Under the pieces are notes generated by a model. That model was not told the DNA's origin and made no database searches. It saw only the letters and a program-made list of their open reading frames with translations. 64,000 nt of DNA from JACCXG01 sp963785755 (GTDB lineage Bacteria > Acidobacteriota > Vicinamibacteria > Vicinamibacterales > 2-12-FULL-66-21), in NCBI GenBank assembly GCA_963785755.1, contig CAWAXG010000037.1, positions 186,001 to 250,000 of the forward strand, given 5' to 3'. Each line of letters opens with the position of its first letter. The stretch's first letter is position 1. A program made the translations under genes and the position numbers. Positions 28,180 to 37,866 of the stretch are shown here, in pieces.

Positions 28180-30043
28180 TCATTTCGCCAGCGCAGCTTC
28201 GACGGCCGCGGTGATCCCGTCCGGGTCGTATTCGCGGGCAATGTAGGTAATGACGCCGTCCTTGCCGATGACGACGTCGACGGGGAAGGGATTCGAGCCT
28301 TTGTAGTTCTGGGTCAGCGCCGAGTACGTTTTGGTCGACGGATCTTCGAGGCCGACCGGATACGTCACGCGCAGGTTGGACACGAAGCGCTGGACCCCGT
28401 CCATCGCGTCGCCATTGGCATTGATCGCAATCACTTCGACCTTGTCGCCGTACTTGTTCACCAACCGGCTTTCGATGTCTGGTAACTCCAGACTGCAGAC
28501 CGGTCAAAACGTCGCAAAGTAGGCGAGCACCGCAACTTTACCGACGACCTGCGAAGAGACCCACTCGCTGCCGTCGAGGAGCGTCACCCTGGTTTCCGGC
28601 AGCGGTTTCCCGACGCCGAGGCCGGGCTGATTGCCGACGAGAAATGCGGTCCGCAGCGGCTGCAGCGGATCGTCGGACATGATTGTCAGGATGCTGGTGG
28701 CTTTCGCAGTCGAAGATGGCTTGTACTGGACCGAGAGCACGCCCTTGCCGCCTGCCGGCAGCCACAATTGGCTCGGCGTCACGTCGAATGCCGGCGGCCG
28801 CTCGCCGTCGCCCCCGCTGGTCCAGTTGCTCAACAGCGTCAGCGGCGCGGTGCCCTGATTCCGTACTTCGATCGGAATCGTGCGCGTGGCGCCAACAGCC
28901 ACCGGCCCGAAGTCGAGGAGATTGACATCCTCGGGCAGGACGAGACTGGGAGCCGGACGTTCAGGGTAAAGACGATACGCGGTACTGAACGAACCAGTTG
29001 CCGATGAAGACATCGTTGCCGTTCGCGGCGATGCCCAACGTCCGCGCCGTGACCGGCGGGTGCCCGTCATCCGGATACGCGACGTCGGTCGTGAGACGCA
29101 CGGCGCCGATGAAACGCGGCGCTGCGGGGTTTGTGACATCGTAGACACGCGCGTCGTTCCAGGCGGCGACGAAAGCGCGCCCCATGGAGTAGTCGACGCG
29201 AACCGCCGTGCCGCGTGTCTCGGCCTTGCCCGTTACCCGAGGTTTTGTGAGTTCGCTCGCGTCCACGACGACCAATCCCGCCGATCCGGCGGCGACGTAC
29301 GCCATCTGACCATTGACGGCGAGCCCGCGCGCCACGCCACCGGTCGATACTTTGCCGAGCACCTTCGGTTGTTGCGGATCAGCGACGTCGACGGTAGACA
29401 ACTGACCGGTGAGGCTCGTCACGAACACCGTCGTGTCCCGCACGCGGACGCCCCACGTGCTGCCCAATCCGGAGACCGAACCGATGCGTTGGAGGACATT
29501 GGTGGCAGTGTCGCGACGATACACGCCGAGGCCATGGTCTTTGAGCGCGACGTAGACCAGTCCGCGGCTGTCGACATCGATCCCTTCGTAGCTCTCACCC
29601 GGCTCCTGGAGGACAGGCAGCTGCTTGGGAGTAAGCGTGTTCCGGTTCCCCGCGACTGGCGAAATGTCCCAACCAGTGATGAATGTCGGGTTGCTCAGAT
29701 TTCCGCGATGCGTGGTGTAAACGATGTTGCCATCGGCAGCGAGGTGGATACACCCGGGCGACCGTTTGTCGCCGGGGATGGTGTGCCTGAGGTTTTCCGC
29801 CAGGTAACGCAGGTTGGCCGCGTTCGACGCGTCCATGACGCCGAACGTATAGCTGCACTGGAACAGCTTCTTGTCGCTGGCGCGGAAACGGATCTCGTCG
29901 ACGTGGAGGTGCCCGACCTGGCCGTGCAGACGCTTGAGCTGCAACAACGGGCTCGAGAACTTTCCGGGCTGTAACGGCTGCGCCTCGACTCGAGGAGCCA
30001 CCGCCAGAAGCGCGCACACGACGAACGCCAAGCCTCGTTTCAT
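28180..30043 (-). CDS. Secreted LVIVD propeller / Ig-like / thioredoxin-like protein with predicted selenocysteine
   Basis: A signal peptide (MKRGLAFVVCALLAVAPRVE) starts at ATG 30043. Residues about 40-350 carry LVIVD-type propeller repeats (GLVVVDASELTKPRVTGKAE, ARVYDVTNPAAPRFIGAVRL). Near 28980 the frame changes and a choice-of-anchor-D/ASH-like Ig fold follows (NLLDFGPVAVGATRTIPIEV). Then comes a TlpA-like thioredoxin domain, VAVLAYFATF-TGA-PVCSLELPDIESRL, ending at 28180. The TGA (28506-28504) sits exactly where the first Cys of CxxC belongs, and the frame stays intact to the end; a hairpin follows (see separate entry). Alternatively the Ig/thioredoxin part is a second gene starting at an ATG inside the propeller gene. 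About 620 residues if fused. Likely a periplasmic or surface redox protein. Confidence 0.72.
28465..28506 (-). other. UGA codon plus bSECIS-like stem-loop
   Basis: The in-frame TGA (28506-28504) is followed by 16 nt and then the apical loop AGTTA, closed by a perfect six-pair stem GTCTGG/CCAGAC (28493-28488 with 28482-28477). An outer CCGG/CCGG pairing adds support. Bacterial SECIS elements have a small apical loop with a G in its first two positions and an interval of about 16-37 nt from UGA; both hold here. Predicted by eye only. Confidence 0.65.
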
Positions 30044-30081
30044 TCGAGTCAGACTAGGCGAAGCGCACGCCAGGTGCAACG

Positions 30082-30948
30082 TCATTTGGGACGCAGAGCA
30101 AGCCATGTCAGGCTGAGCACTCCCTCACCCGGTTCCATTTCAATCCGAGATCCATCCGCTGAAACGTGAGCGGTCGCGACTGACGAAAAGCGGCCGGCCG
30201 GAGGTTTGTCCGCGAGCAGGCCGCGCATGCTCTGCACGTCGACGGCTGATCCGGCAGGCAACCTGCTGGTGTTCGCGAAGCTCACCCTGGCCTTACGCGA
30301 AAACCGCACCTCGAAAGGCGCGAAGCCGTAGAGCACCGCCGGAGGCGCCGCCGCATCGATGAAAGGCAGCCGCTTCGGATTGGCGATCCTGATTACTCGC
30401 AGTTGCGATCCAACGTCACCGAGCATGCGATCCTCGATCGAGACGTCAACCTTCGTGCCCGCCATCAAGTGAAGCGTCACGTCGCCTGCTGTGATCGTCT
30501 GCGCCGTGCCGTCGGTCGCGATCGCCGGTCCGTTCTCGGGCATGCGCGGCAGCTGGAGCGGGGCCGCGTAAGTGTAAGTGCTTCCGGCAGCGCGAGGGAG
30601 CGGTGTGTAGTAATCGGCACGATCGGGCGGGCCGTGCACCAACGTGGCGTACTGGTCGATCACCAGATGGCTGTACACGCGGACCGCAAACGCGCCATCG
30701 TCACCAGTCTTTCCGTAGTAGCACGCTGCGGCGCAGACCGAGATGACGAGATCCGGCAGCGGCCTGCCGTTTTCGTCAATCACTTTGCCGTTGACGGTCG
30801 TGACGCAAGTGCCGCCGGCGGGCCGTTGATCGACAGGATCCCCGCAACCTCCCGGCGTCGCACGAGTTTGCGCTGCCAGGGGAGACCTGGCGGCACCTGA
30901 AAGCTGATCGGTCAGCAGAGCGACAAAGAGCAGAGCGAAATACCGCAT
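30082..30948 (-). CDS. Secreted protein with carboxypeptidase-regulatory-like domain
   Basis: 288 residues from ATG 30948. A signal peptide (MRYFALLFVALLTDQLSG) is followed by a transthyretin-like fold (VNGKVIDENGRPLPDLVISV), tyrosine-rich PPDRADYYTPLPRAAGSTYT and two further beta-rich domains ending at 30082. No catalytic motif. It precedes the propeller/thioredoxin gene by 38 bp, so the two probably form one operon. A dispersed repeat abuts the start codon (4 bp upstream) and there is no ribosome site, so the native leader may have been replaced. Confidence 0.7.
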   Translation of the reverse strand: MRYFALLFVALLTDQLSGAARSPLAAQTRATPGGCGDPVDQRPAGGTCVTTVNGKVIDENGRPLPDLVISVCAAACYYGKTGDDGAFAVRVYSHLVIDQYATLVHGPPDRADYYTPLPRAAGSTYTYAAPLQLPRMPENGPAIATDGTAQTITAGDVTLHLMAGTKVDVSIEDRMLGDVGSQLRVIRIANPKRLPFIDAAAPPAVLYGFAPFEVRFSRKARVSFANTSRLPAGSAVDVQSMRGLLADKPPAGRFSSVATAHVSADGSRIEMEPGEGVLSLTWLALRPK

Positions 30949-30951
30949 GTT

Positions 30952-31162
30952 TTTAGTCCAACGTGCCAGGTCTAAACCCACCGCCTTTCAGGCGGTCAGC
31001 TCTTAGCCGGTCCGGTCTGGCCGGCTGCTTCGAGCTGGCCGAGCACGTTGGACTAGCGGGACCACAGGTCCCGCCTATGAAGAAACTACCGCTCGCAGGC
31101 GGCGCGGTTGCGACTTTCATTCGCGCGCGGAGTCTACCGCCTTTCAGGCGGTAGTTTCTTCA
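30952..31162 (+). repeat. Hairpin-rich dispersed element, copy B
   Basis: Nearly identical to 7397-7606: TTTAGTCCAACGTG to CACGTTGGACTA, then GAAGAAACTACCGC to GGTAGTTTCTTCA, differing by a few substitutions and one base (CCGCCTTTCAGGCGG versus CCGCCTTCAGGCGG). The right end runs into a gap (31163-31620) without a recognisable intact gene. Confidence 0.85.
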
Positions 31163-31209
31163 ACGGCGTTGCAAAGAGCCATCGACCCTCGGCACACCCT
31201 CCGTACGAA

Positions 31210-31322
31210 TTACGCGATCCGCAGCATTGGGTCAGCATTTGGCGAAAACGGCGGTGTGTCGTCCATCGCCTCGATGGTACCGTCTTTCCGGAGGTTGCGA
31301 ATCATCTGATTCAGTTGAGGTA
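31210..31322 (-). pseudogene. Possible C-terminal scrap of a periplasmic solute-binding protein
   Basis: The minus strand encodes IPQLNQMIRNLRKDGTIEAM and then a short tail and a stop at 31210. The pattern LNQMIRNLRKDGTI is like the last helix of family 3 solute-binding proteins. Nothing upstream supports a whole gene. The rest of 31163-31620 holds no gene I can support. Confidence 0.3.
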
Positions 31323-31620
31323 TCGATAAGCACGTACCCAGGGGACATCACGCGATCGAACAGCGTTGGATGACCTCCTCGCCGTCGGTCACACTGCCGA
31401 AAATCCCGCCACGAGTCAGGAGTATTCCGCATGGCGAGGTGCCCAGTGGTCGGTCGCTGTTGTCGCCCCGTTCGCTGGTCGGCTGTAACTCCTTCGTCTT
31501 GCCCGTGTTGCTCCTCGCCGGCCGACAACCCGTGAGGCGCGCTTCATAGGTGGCCGAGGCACGGCATTTGCCCTTCGAGTGAACAGCCGCGACGAACGCC
31601 ATGCGGCAAGCGAGGTCACC

Positions 31621-32830
31621 ATGCCTGCGGCCACACCACCGGTGAAGGGATACGTCAGCCCCGGCTTCGAGGGCGTCTGGGAGGCATTCGCCGAGAACTT
31701 CACCCGGCGGCATGAGCTCGGCGGCGCCTGCTCGGCCTACGTTCACGGCGAGAAGGTCGTCGATGTCTGGGGCGGTATCCGCAACAAGCAGGACGGCGAG
31801 CCGTGGGAGCGGGGCACCATGGTGATCGTCCATTCGGCCACCAAGGGCCTGGCGGCGATGACCCTGGCACTCGCGCACTCCCGAGGCTGGCTCGATTACG
31901 AAGAACGAGTGTGCGCGTACTGGCCGGAGTTCGCGCAGCAGGGCAAGGAGCGCATCACCGTCCGTCAGCTGCTCGCGCACCAGGCGGGCCTGTTCGCGCT
32001 CGACCAACCCGTCGATCGCCGTGTCGTCGCCGACCTCGATCGGCTGGCGGTCGTCCTGGCCCGCCAGAAACCAGCGTGGGAGCCCGGAACACGGCAGGGC
32101 TATCACGCCATCACGCTCGGCTACTACGAGAGCGAACTGTTGCGCCGTGTCGATCCGCAACACCGCAGCCTGGGACGGTTCTTCGAGGATGAAATCGCGT
32201 CGCCGCTCGGCCTGGATGTCTATATCAGGCTGCCGGACGACATCCCGAACTCCCGCCTGGCCACCATTGCGGCGCCCCGGCCTGATCGATATCGTGCGCG
32301 GTTTCCCGTTTCGCTTCACGCTCGAGGCGATGAATCCACACTCGAAGATCGTCCGGGCTCTCAGAGGTTCCGAGCTCCCTCACGACGAACCGCACATCTA
32401 TGCGCGCAACTTCGAGGTGCCGTCCGGTGGCGCCGTCGGCACGGCCCGCGCCATCGCGCGCGCCTACAGCGTGTTTGCCACCGGCGGACACGAGATTGGA
32501 CTGCGGCCGAAGACGCTGGCCCTGTTGGCGGCGCCTGCGGTTCCGCCGGCGCGCGGATTCTACGACGAGTGCCTGAAGGGAGAAGTGCAGTTCTCCCTCG
32601 GCTTCATGAAGCCGAGCCCGGTGTGGCCATTCGGCAGCGCCAGCTCGTTCGGGTCGCCTGGATCCGGCGGCTCGCTTGGTTTTGCCGATCCCGCGGCCGG
32701 CATCGGCTACGCCTACGTGACGAGTCAGATGGGCACAAGCCTGACTGGAGACCCGCGAGATGTGGCGCTCAGGGACGCGCTCTACGCCGCTCTCAGGTCG
32801 CAAAGGCTGCCCGCAAGGTGGGCATCATGA
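31621..32830 (+). CDS. Serine hydrolase of the beta-lactamase/EstB family, frameshifted
   Basis: The SxxK motif is IVHSATKGLAAMTLAL near residue 77; the tyrosine motif is probably GYHAITLGYYESEL; and the C-terminal block SFGSPGSGGSLGFADPAAGI with YAYVTSQMG fits the HTG/GG region of class C-like esterases. The frame changes near 32270 (LATIAAP then GLIDIVRGFPFRFTLEAMNP). About 400 residues, no clear signal peptide. ATG 31621 follows GAGGTCACC. Its stop overlaps the ATG of the truncated CPBP gene (ATGA). Confidence 0.82.
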
Positions 32831-32955
32831 CCGCCCTCAAGGCGTGCATCATGCGCCACCCGGTGGCGACGTATTTCGTTCTGACGTTCGCGATCTCATG
32901 GGTGGCCAGAGGCGTGGTGTTGAAAATTGAGCGGCGGCCGCTTCCTTCCGCCTGA
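32827..32955 (+). pseudogene. 5' fragment of a CPBP-family (CAAX-like) membrane protease
   Basis: The start MTALKACIMRHPVATYFVLT with FAISW is the usual first helix of CPBP-family intramembrane proteases, but after 40 residues the sequence becomes ARGVVLKIERR and stops. The catalytic EExxxR region is absent. The break coincides with a GC-rich hairpin at 32945-32965, suggesting an insertion or deletion. Confidence 0.55.
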
Positions 32956-32965
32956 AAGGCGGAAG
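32945..32965 (+). repeat. Solo hairpin with the dispersed-element core
   Basis: CTTCCGCCT-GAA-AGGCGGAAG forms a nine-pair stem. Its core CCGCCTGAAAGGCGG is the exact reverse complement of the core in the dispersed elements at 7397 and 30952, so this may be a solitary half-element. It could also act as a weak terminator, although no T-run follows. The 32956-33213 gap shows only short degenerate reading frames. Confidence 0.55.
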
Positions 32966-33213
32966 CCACGCCAGCGGCGGTGATCACGCGAGTGGTGATG
33001 CATGGCCCGCCGCTTACGGCTGCCGCCAGACCATCCGCGACACTGTCTCGGCGAGTCGCCACGACAGCAAGGCGCCGCCGAACCCCACCATCCACTGCTG
33101 CTCGGGAAGAACACTCGGTCTGATCCGTCTCGTTCGGCGGCCTCCGCGGTCGAGAGTCCGTTCATGAAGGGCTGCGTGTGCGCCGGGTTGGCAATCTGTC
33201 CGACAATAACTCA

Positions 33214-33912
33214 ATGCCAGCCACAGTTGACGAGATCGACGGAGTCCTTCGAACGACGCCCGTTTTCCAGAAGCTGTCGCCCGACGACCGGCGCAAGGTT
33301 GCGGAGGTGGCGGCAGTCCGACGCTACGAGAAAGGGCAGCTCATTTTCGAGCAGGGCACACCTTCCGATGCGTTCTATACGATCGCGTCCGGACGCGTGA
33401 AGATCTTCCGGATGCTGCCGGCGGGCAAGGACGTGATCCTCGAAGTGTTCGGGACTGGCGATCCGGTGGGAGCCCTGGCGGCCTACGACGGGCGGCCGTT
33501 TCCTGCCAGTGCCGCCGCTCTGGAGGACACGGCCTGCGTCGTGATACCGCGGGCGGTGTTCTTCCGGCTGCTGGAGGAGCACCCCTCTCTGGTCCGGGGG
33601 CTGATGCTCGGCTTGACGCACCGGCTCGTCGAATTGACGAATCGTGTGACGGAACTGAGTGGCGCGCGAATCGAGCCGCGTTTCGCTCGTCTCTTCCTGA
33701 AGCTGGCGGGCGAGAAGGGACGTGAAGAGCGCGGCGGCACTTTCGTGCCGCTGGCGCTCTCCCGTCAGGAGCTGGCGGACATGACCGGAACCACCATCGA
33801 GACCGCGATCCGGATCATGAGCCGCTGGGGCAAACAGCGCATCGTGCGGACCGAGAAGGACGGTTTCGTCGTGCTCGATCGTCAGGCGCTCGAGTCTACC
33901 GCGGCTGAGTAG
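33214..33912 (+). CDS. Crp/Fnr-family transcription regulator
   Basis: 232 residues. The cNMP-binding-type barrel (EKGQLIFEQGTPSDAFYTIA, SGRVKIFRMLPAGKDVILEV) is followed by a dimer helix and a winged helix (LSRQELADMTGTTIETAIRI, MSRWGKQRIVRTEKDGFVVL). It lacks the N-terminal cysteines of FNR, so it does not carry the FNR Fe-S cluster; heme, NO or another ligand as in Dnr/NnrR is possible. It converges on the nos cluster. The palindromes upstream of nosZ and ric are obvious candidates for its operators (inference). Confidence 0.88.
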   Translation: MPATVDEIDGVLRTTPVFQKLSPDDRRKVAEVAAVRRYEKGQLIFEQGTPSDAFYTIASGRVKIFRMLPAGKDVILEVFGTGDPVGALAAYDGRPFPASAAALEDTACVVIPRAVFFRLLEEHPSLVRGLMLGLTHRLVELTNRVTELSGARIEPRFARLFLKLAGEKGREERGGTFVPLALSRQELADMTGTTIETAIRIMSRWGKQRIVRTEKDGFVVLDRQALESTAAE

Positions 33913-33921
33913 CGACGAACC

Positions 33922-34347
33922 TCAATTACCTCCTGCCGCGCTCAGCGAGCGCGTGTATGCGACGAGCGCCGCCAGGTCCGCGCCTTTGAACTGCGGATTG
34001 CCCGGCATCAGCGGCTTGCCCTTGATCGCGCCGCCCATCTGGATCACTTTCCCGAGCTCCTCATCGGACAGTGTGGACATGTACGCGCGATCCGTGTGAT
34101 CCCGCGGTGGCGGTTTCATCACGCCCGCACCCGGACCGTCGCCGCGGCCAGTCTCCCCGTGGCAGGCGGCACAGTTGGTCTTGTAAAGCCCGCGCCCGTG
34201 CTCCAGCATCGCCGGTGTGACGGCCGCTGCGGCTGGCTGTGCCGGCTTCGCCTGCGGCGTGCCGGAGCCCGCGGCGGGTGATGAACACGATATGGCTGAG
34301 CACAGAGCGCCGAGCGCCACGGCAGTGGCAAGGACTTTCCGGGTCAT
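33922..34347 (-). CDS. c-type cytochrome lipoprotein of the nos cluster
   Basis: 141 residues. Lipobox ALCSAISC, then an Ala/Pro linker and one class I cytochrome c domain with NCAACHGETGRGDGPGAGVM near residue 60, distal Met in LMPGNPQF, and ALVAYTRSL at the end. Clade II nos clusters contain small cytochromes thought to feed NosZ. Last gene of the minus-strand nos set. GGAGG lies 11 bases before ATG 34347. Confidence 0.9.
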   Translation of the reverse strand: MTRKVLATAVALGALCSAISCSSPAAGSGTPQAKPAQPAAAAVTPAMLEHGRGLYKTNCAACHGETGRGDGPGAGVMKPPPRDHTDRAYMSTLSDEELGKVIQMGGAIKGKPLMPGNPQFKGADLAALVAYTRSLSAAGGN

Positions 34348-34411
34348 GAGAACGTTGCCTCCGTTGATGTCCGCCTCCGCCGCTGCGCGGCTTCCACCTT
34401 CGCGCTTCGCG

Positions 34412-35999
34412 CTACGGCGGACAGGTCGGCGCGACAGGGTACCGTCGTGAAGATTGAGTCTTGGGTTGCGGGTGTTTGATCGACGTGCGCGAGGAATGTC
34501 GCGGAAGTGAAAACCGGATGTTCGCGATGAGCAGCGGTGCGATGGCCCAGAGGGCGAGCGCCGCGAACAGTAACGTCGCTGCGCCTCCGCGAGAGAGCCG
34601 TGCGGTCAGAAAGGCGCCGGCCGGCCCGAGCAGGTAGAGATCCGGCTCCAGGGCAAGCACGCCAAGCACGCGAGCGGCGTCGATCGGATTCGCAACAAGT
34701 GCAGCAGCGAGGATTTCTACCGGCATGCTGCCAATCGCCAGCGACCCCATCAAGACGAGGTCGTACCAGGAGTACGGATCCAAACCACACGAATACTGCG
34801 GTGCCCTGTGCCTGGACTGCGCTCTTGCTCGAAACAGAAACCAGCATCCCGAGGCCGAGCATCGCGGCGCCGACCAGTCCGGCGATCGCGGGGAAGACCA
34901 CGTACTGCCCGAGGACTGCCGGCCCGGCCTCCCGGACGATGAGGACGCCTGCCGGGATGAAGCCGGCGACCGTCGCGAGCGTGAGCGACACCAGTAATCC
35001 TGAGTACTTCGCCGCGAGCAGGGCGCGCCGCGAGAGCGGTTGCGCCAACAGGTGCTCGAGCGTGCCGCGCTCGCGTTCCCCCGCAATGGACGATGCCCCC
35101 ATCAGGATCGCTACGAGCGGCGCCAGCAGCAGGCACAGGTTCGTCAGCGTGGCCGTCGTGCGCCCGAACGCCTGCAGCGCGAGCCCCGAACTGCTGTCGA
35201 TGCCGGTCACAGCCGCGGCAAATCCCAGAGCGCCAAGGAGGACGGCGTAGCCGGCGAGCCAGCGATTGCCGATTGCGTCCTTGATCTCCTTGACCAGGAG
35301 AGGGCGCGCAGTTCCGCTCGCGGCAGATGGGTGATCTTCTCCAGAGCCGCCGTCTGCCGGGGCGATCGCGGCCGGTCTTTCCGTGCATCGGCCATCCTCG
35401 AGGACGATGCGCGGCCCGGCCACGTCGAGAAGCTCCTGCCCGGCATGCGTCGAGACGAGCACGGTGCGACCCTCCTGGGCCATCGCCCGCAGGCGTGCCG
35501 CCAGCCACGCGCGGCTCGCCGCATCGAGGCTCGCGCTGGGTTCGTCGAGGATCAGGATCGGCGGATCGGTCAGGAGCGCGAGCACGAAGCCGAGCCGCTG
35601 ACGCATCCCGCCGGACAGGTCGCCCACTCTGGTCTGCCGATGTTCGATGAGGCCGGCCTCCTCGAGCAGCGTGGCGCCGCGATCGCTGGACACGCGACGG
35701 ATCTCGGCATACAGGCGCACCGTGTCGTCGACGGTGAGGTCCGGATGCAGACCGCCAGACTGAGGCATGTACCCGATGAGCGACCGCACGGCACAGCCAT
35801 GGCGCAGCGGGTCGAGGCCCGCAACCGTGATCGAGCCTTCGTAGTCGGTCACGCCGAGCAGGCATCGCAACAATGTCGACTTGCCGGCGCCGTTCGCGCC
35901 AAGCAGCAAGGCGATCTGCCCCGGGCCCAGGTCGAACGAGACGTTCGAGAGGGCAGTGCGCCGACCGTACCGCTTCGACACGCTCTCGATCCGAATCAT
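34412..35999 (-). CDS. nosFY: NosF-NosY ABC transporter, fused and frameshifted
   Basis: The ATPase half has Walker A LLGANGAGKSTLLRCLLG, Q loop GYMPQSGGLHPDLTVDD, signature DLSGGMRQRLGFVLAL and Walker B ILILDEPSASLD. After a 25-residue linker (DGGSGEDHPSAASG) it runs without a stop into the permease half: LLVKEIKDAIGNRWLAGYAV, then GERERGTLEHLLAQPLSRRA and several membrane helices. A one-base insertion near 34767 shifts the frame (YDLVLMGSLAIGSMPVEI follows). NosFY with NosD supports copper-site maturation of NosZ. ATG 35999 overlaps the nosD stop (ATGA). Confidence 0.85.
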
Positions 36000-37866
36000 C
36001 TTGCCCCCCGGACAGACCCCGACATCAAAGGATGGGGGTCGATGAGCAGCGGTTCCTGCCGGAACAACGGGAACATTCGTGCCGCGGCGTCGAGTGCCAG
36101 ATGCGCGGGCGTATAGAGAAATGCCTGCGCCATGGGATTCCGCCGCATCAGCGCATCCATCGCGTCTTCCACGCGGTGGGGCAGGTCGCCGATGCCGTTC
36201 CGGTCGGCGTCGTACCCGCGATACTGACTCCAGGAGTTGCCACGACCGTCCTCCGACCATCGCATCGACGAGGAGAGCCGGCGGCCGAGGGCACGCACGT
36301 CCGTGAGGTTGTCGGAGATCCTGTTGTCCGTCACGGTCAAGGCCGCGTTGCTCTGGAGCGCAAGCCCAACCTCATTGCCGGCGATCACGTTTCGCGCCAC
36401 GACCGCCTGGCGCGCAGGCTGCGAAGGCACGCCTTCCGCATAGATCCCGACGCGGTTTGCCAGGATGAAATTGCCCTCGGCGCGAAGGTCGCCGATGTCC
36501 TTCAGGAGCACGCCGTAGGCGGCCGATCCCTCGCGGTGCTGTTCGATCCGATTGCCGTGCAGCACGAGCTTGTCCGACATCATCAAGGCGGCGCCGAGCA
36601 GGTTCGCCGTCAGCTCATTGCGTTCGATCCGGGCGTCCTGCGAATACATCGAGTGCACGCCGTAGCGGCACTGGGACACCTCGTTGTCAGCTACGACGAC
36701 GCGTTCGGTGAAAGTCAGATAGATACCGTCGCGGGCGTGCGAGATGCGATTGCGCTGCAGCCGGGCGTCGCGGGCGTGCCAGAGACTGATCCCGTGCCCG
36801 GGCCGCGCCCCGTGCTTTTCACCAGGCGCGATCGTGTTGTCCTCGACGACGTGCCCGGTGCCGCCGGCGACGTGGACGCCGAAGTAGACGTCATGCACAT
36901 CATTGGCTGCGATCCGTGCCCATCGCCCGTGACCGTGATGCCCGCGGCTTCTTCAGTGACTTGTCGTCCGCTGTTCCTGACGACGAAGCCGCGGAACACC
37001 ACACCCGTTCCCTCGATCGTCACGACGCTCCCGACGCCGTTGCCGTCGATGACGGGTCCGTTCGTGCCGACAACGGTCAAAGGACCGCGGATGAGGACTG
37101 GCCCCTGATGCACGCCGCCGTCGATGATGACGGTGCTGCCAGGTGTAGCGGCAGCGAGGCGCTGTTGAATGGTTCCGCCTTCGCTCGTTGCGGTCGAGGC
37201 GGCGAGCTTCGGCGCGACAAGTTCCGTGATGTTGACGGGGAGCCCGGCCAGCATCATCACTGTCGCGGCCGCCATTGCAGCGCGTTTGCGCTCCGGGGTT
37301 ACCGCTGCCGTCCGCTGTGCGAAACGGGCGGCCACGCGGTTCCTGAGCGCCAGGATCATCGCGGCCGCAAGCAGGCAGAGCACGCCGCTCCCCACCATGC
37401 CGAACGATTCGAAGTTGCCCATCCTCGATGAGCCGAGCACGAGCGGCGTAAACGGTTTCAGGCGTATGGGCGCGTGCGAATCCAGCGAGTGGCCGAAGAT
37501 GTACAGCCAGCGCTGAAGGTCCGCCAGCATGATGGCCGGCGTAAGCGCCAACGCCGTGACGGCCAGGCGCCGCATGTATCGATGGAAGGGCGCCACGAGA
37601 CACAACGCCACCAGCGCGAGCATGCCGATCGGATACAGCGCCGTTTCGAGCGCCGGCATCTCAATCGGCCGCATGCCGATGTAATGGTTCAGGATGTTCA
37701 GCTCGCGGAGATCGCCGACCATCCTGGTGCCGTACGCCTCGAGACGCAGGCCCTTCGGATACTGCGGCGCCTTCATCGTCAGGGTCCACAGCGGCAGCGT
37801 GGTGCTCAGCCCGACGAGCGCCGCTGCCGCCAGCGCGGTTCCGAAGTCAACGAGCTTGTGACGCAC
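35996..37866 (-). CDS. nosD: NosB-like membrane domain fused to NosD, frameshifted
   Basis: Residues about 1-200 form a membrane domain: helices GTALAAAALVGLSTTLPLWT and MLALVALCLVAPFHRYM, with the conserved APQYPKGLRLEAYG and LNHYIGMRPIEMPALE, which match the NosB-type protein of clade II nos clusters. From about residue 250 it is a NosD parallel beta-helix with CASH repeats (GVVFRGFVVRNSG, GIYLTFTERVVVADNEVSQC, YGVHSMYSQDARIERNELTA). A frame change near 36920 separates GITVTGDGHG from DVYFGVHVAG. About 620 residues. NosD is a periplasmic partner of NosFY in copper-centre assembly. Overlaps nosL by 20 bp. Confidence 0.85.

Noticed and set aside
33014..33214. Minus-strand frame ending VGFGGALLSWRLAETVSRMV
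   Set aside because: Looks like a membrane-protein scrap but too short and without start signals to name; left as part of the remnant region.
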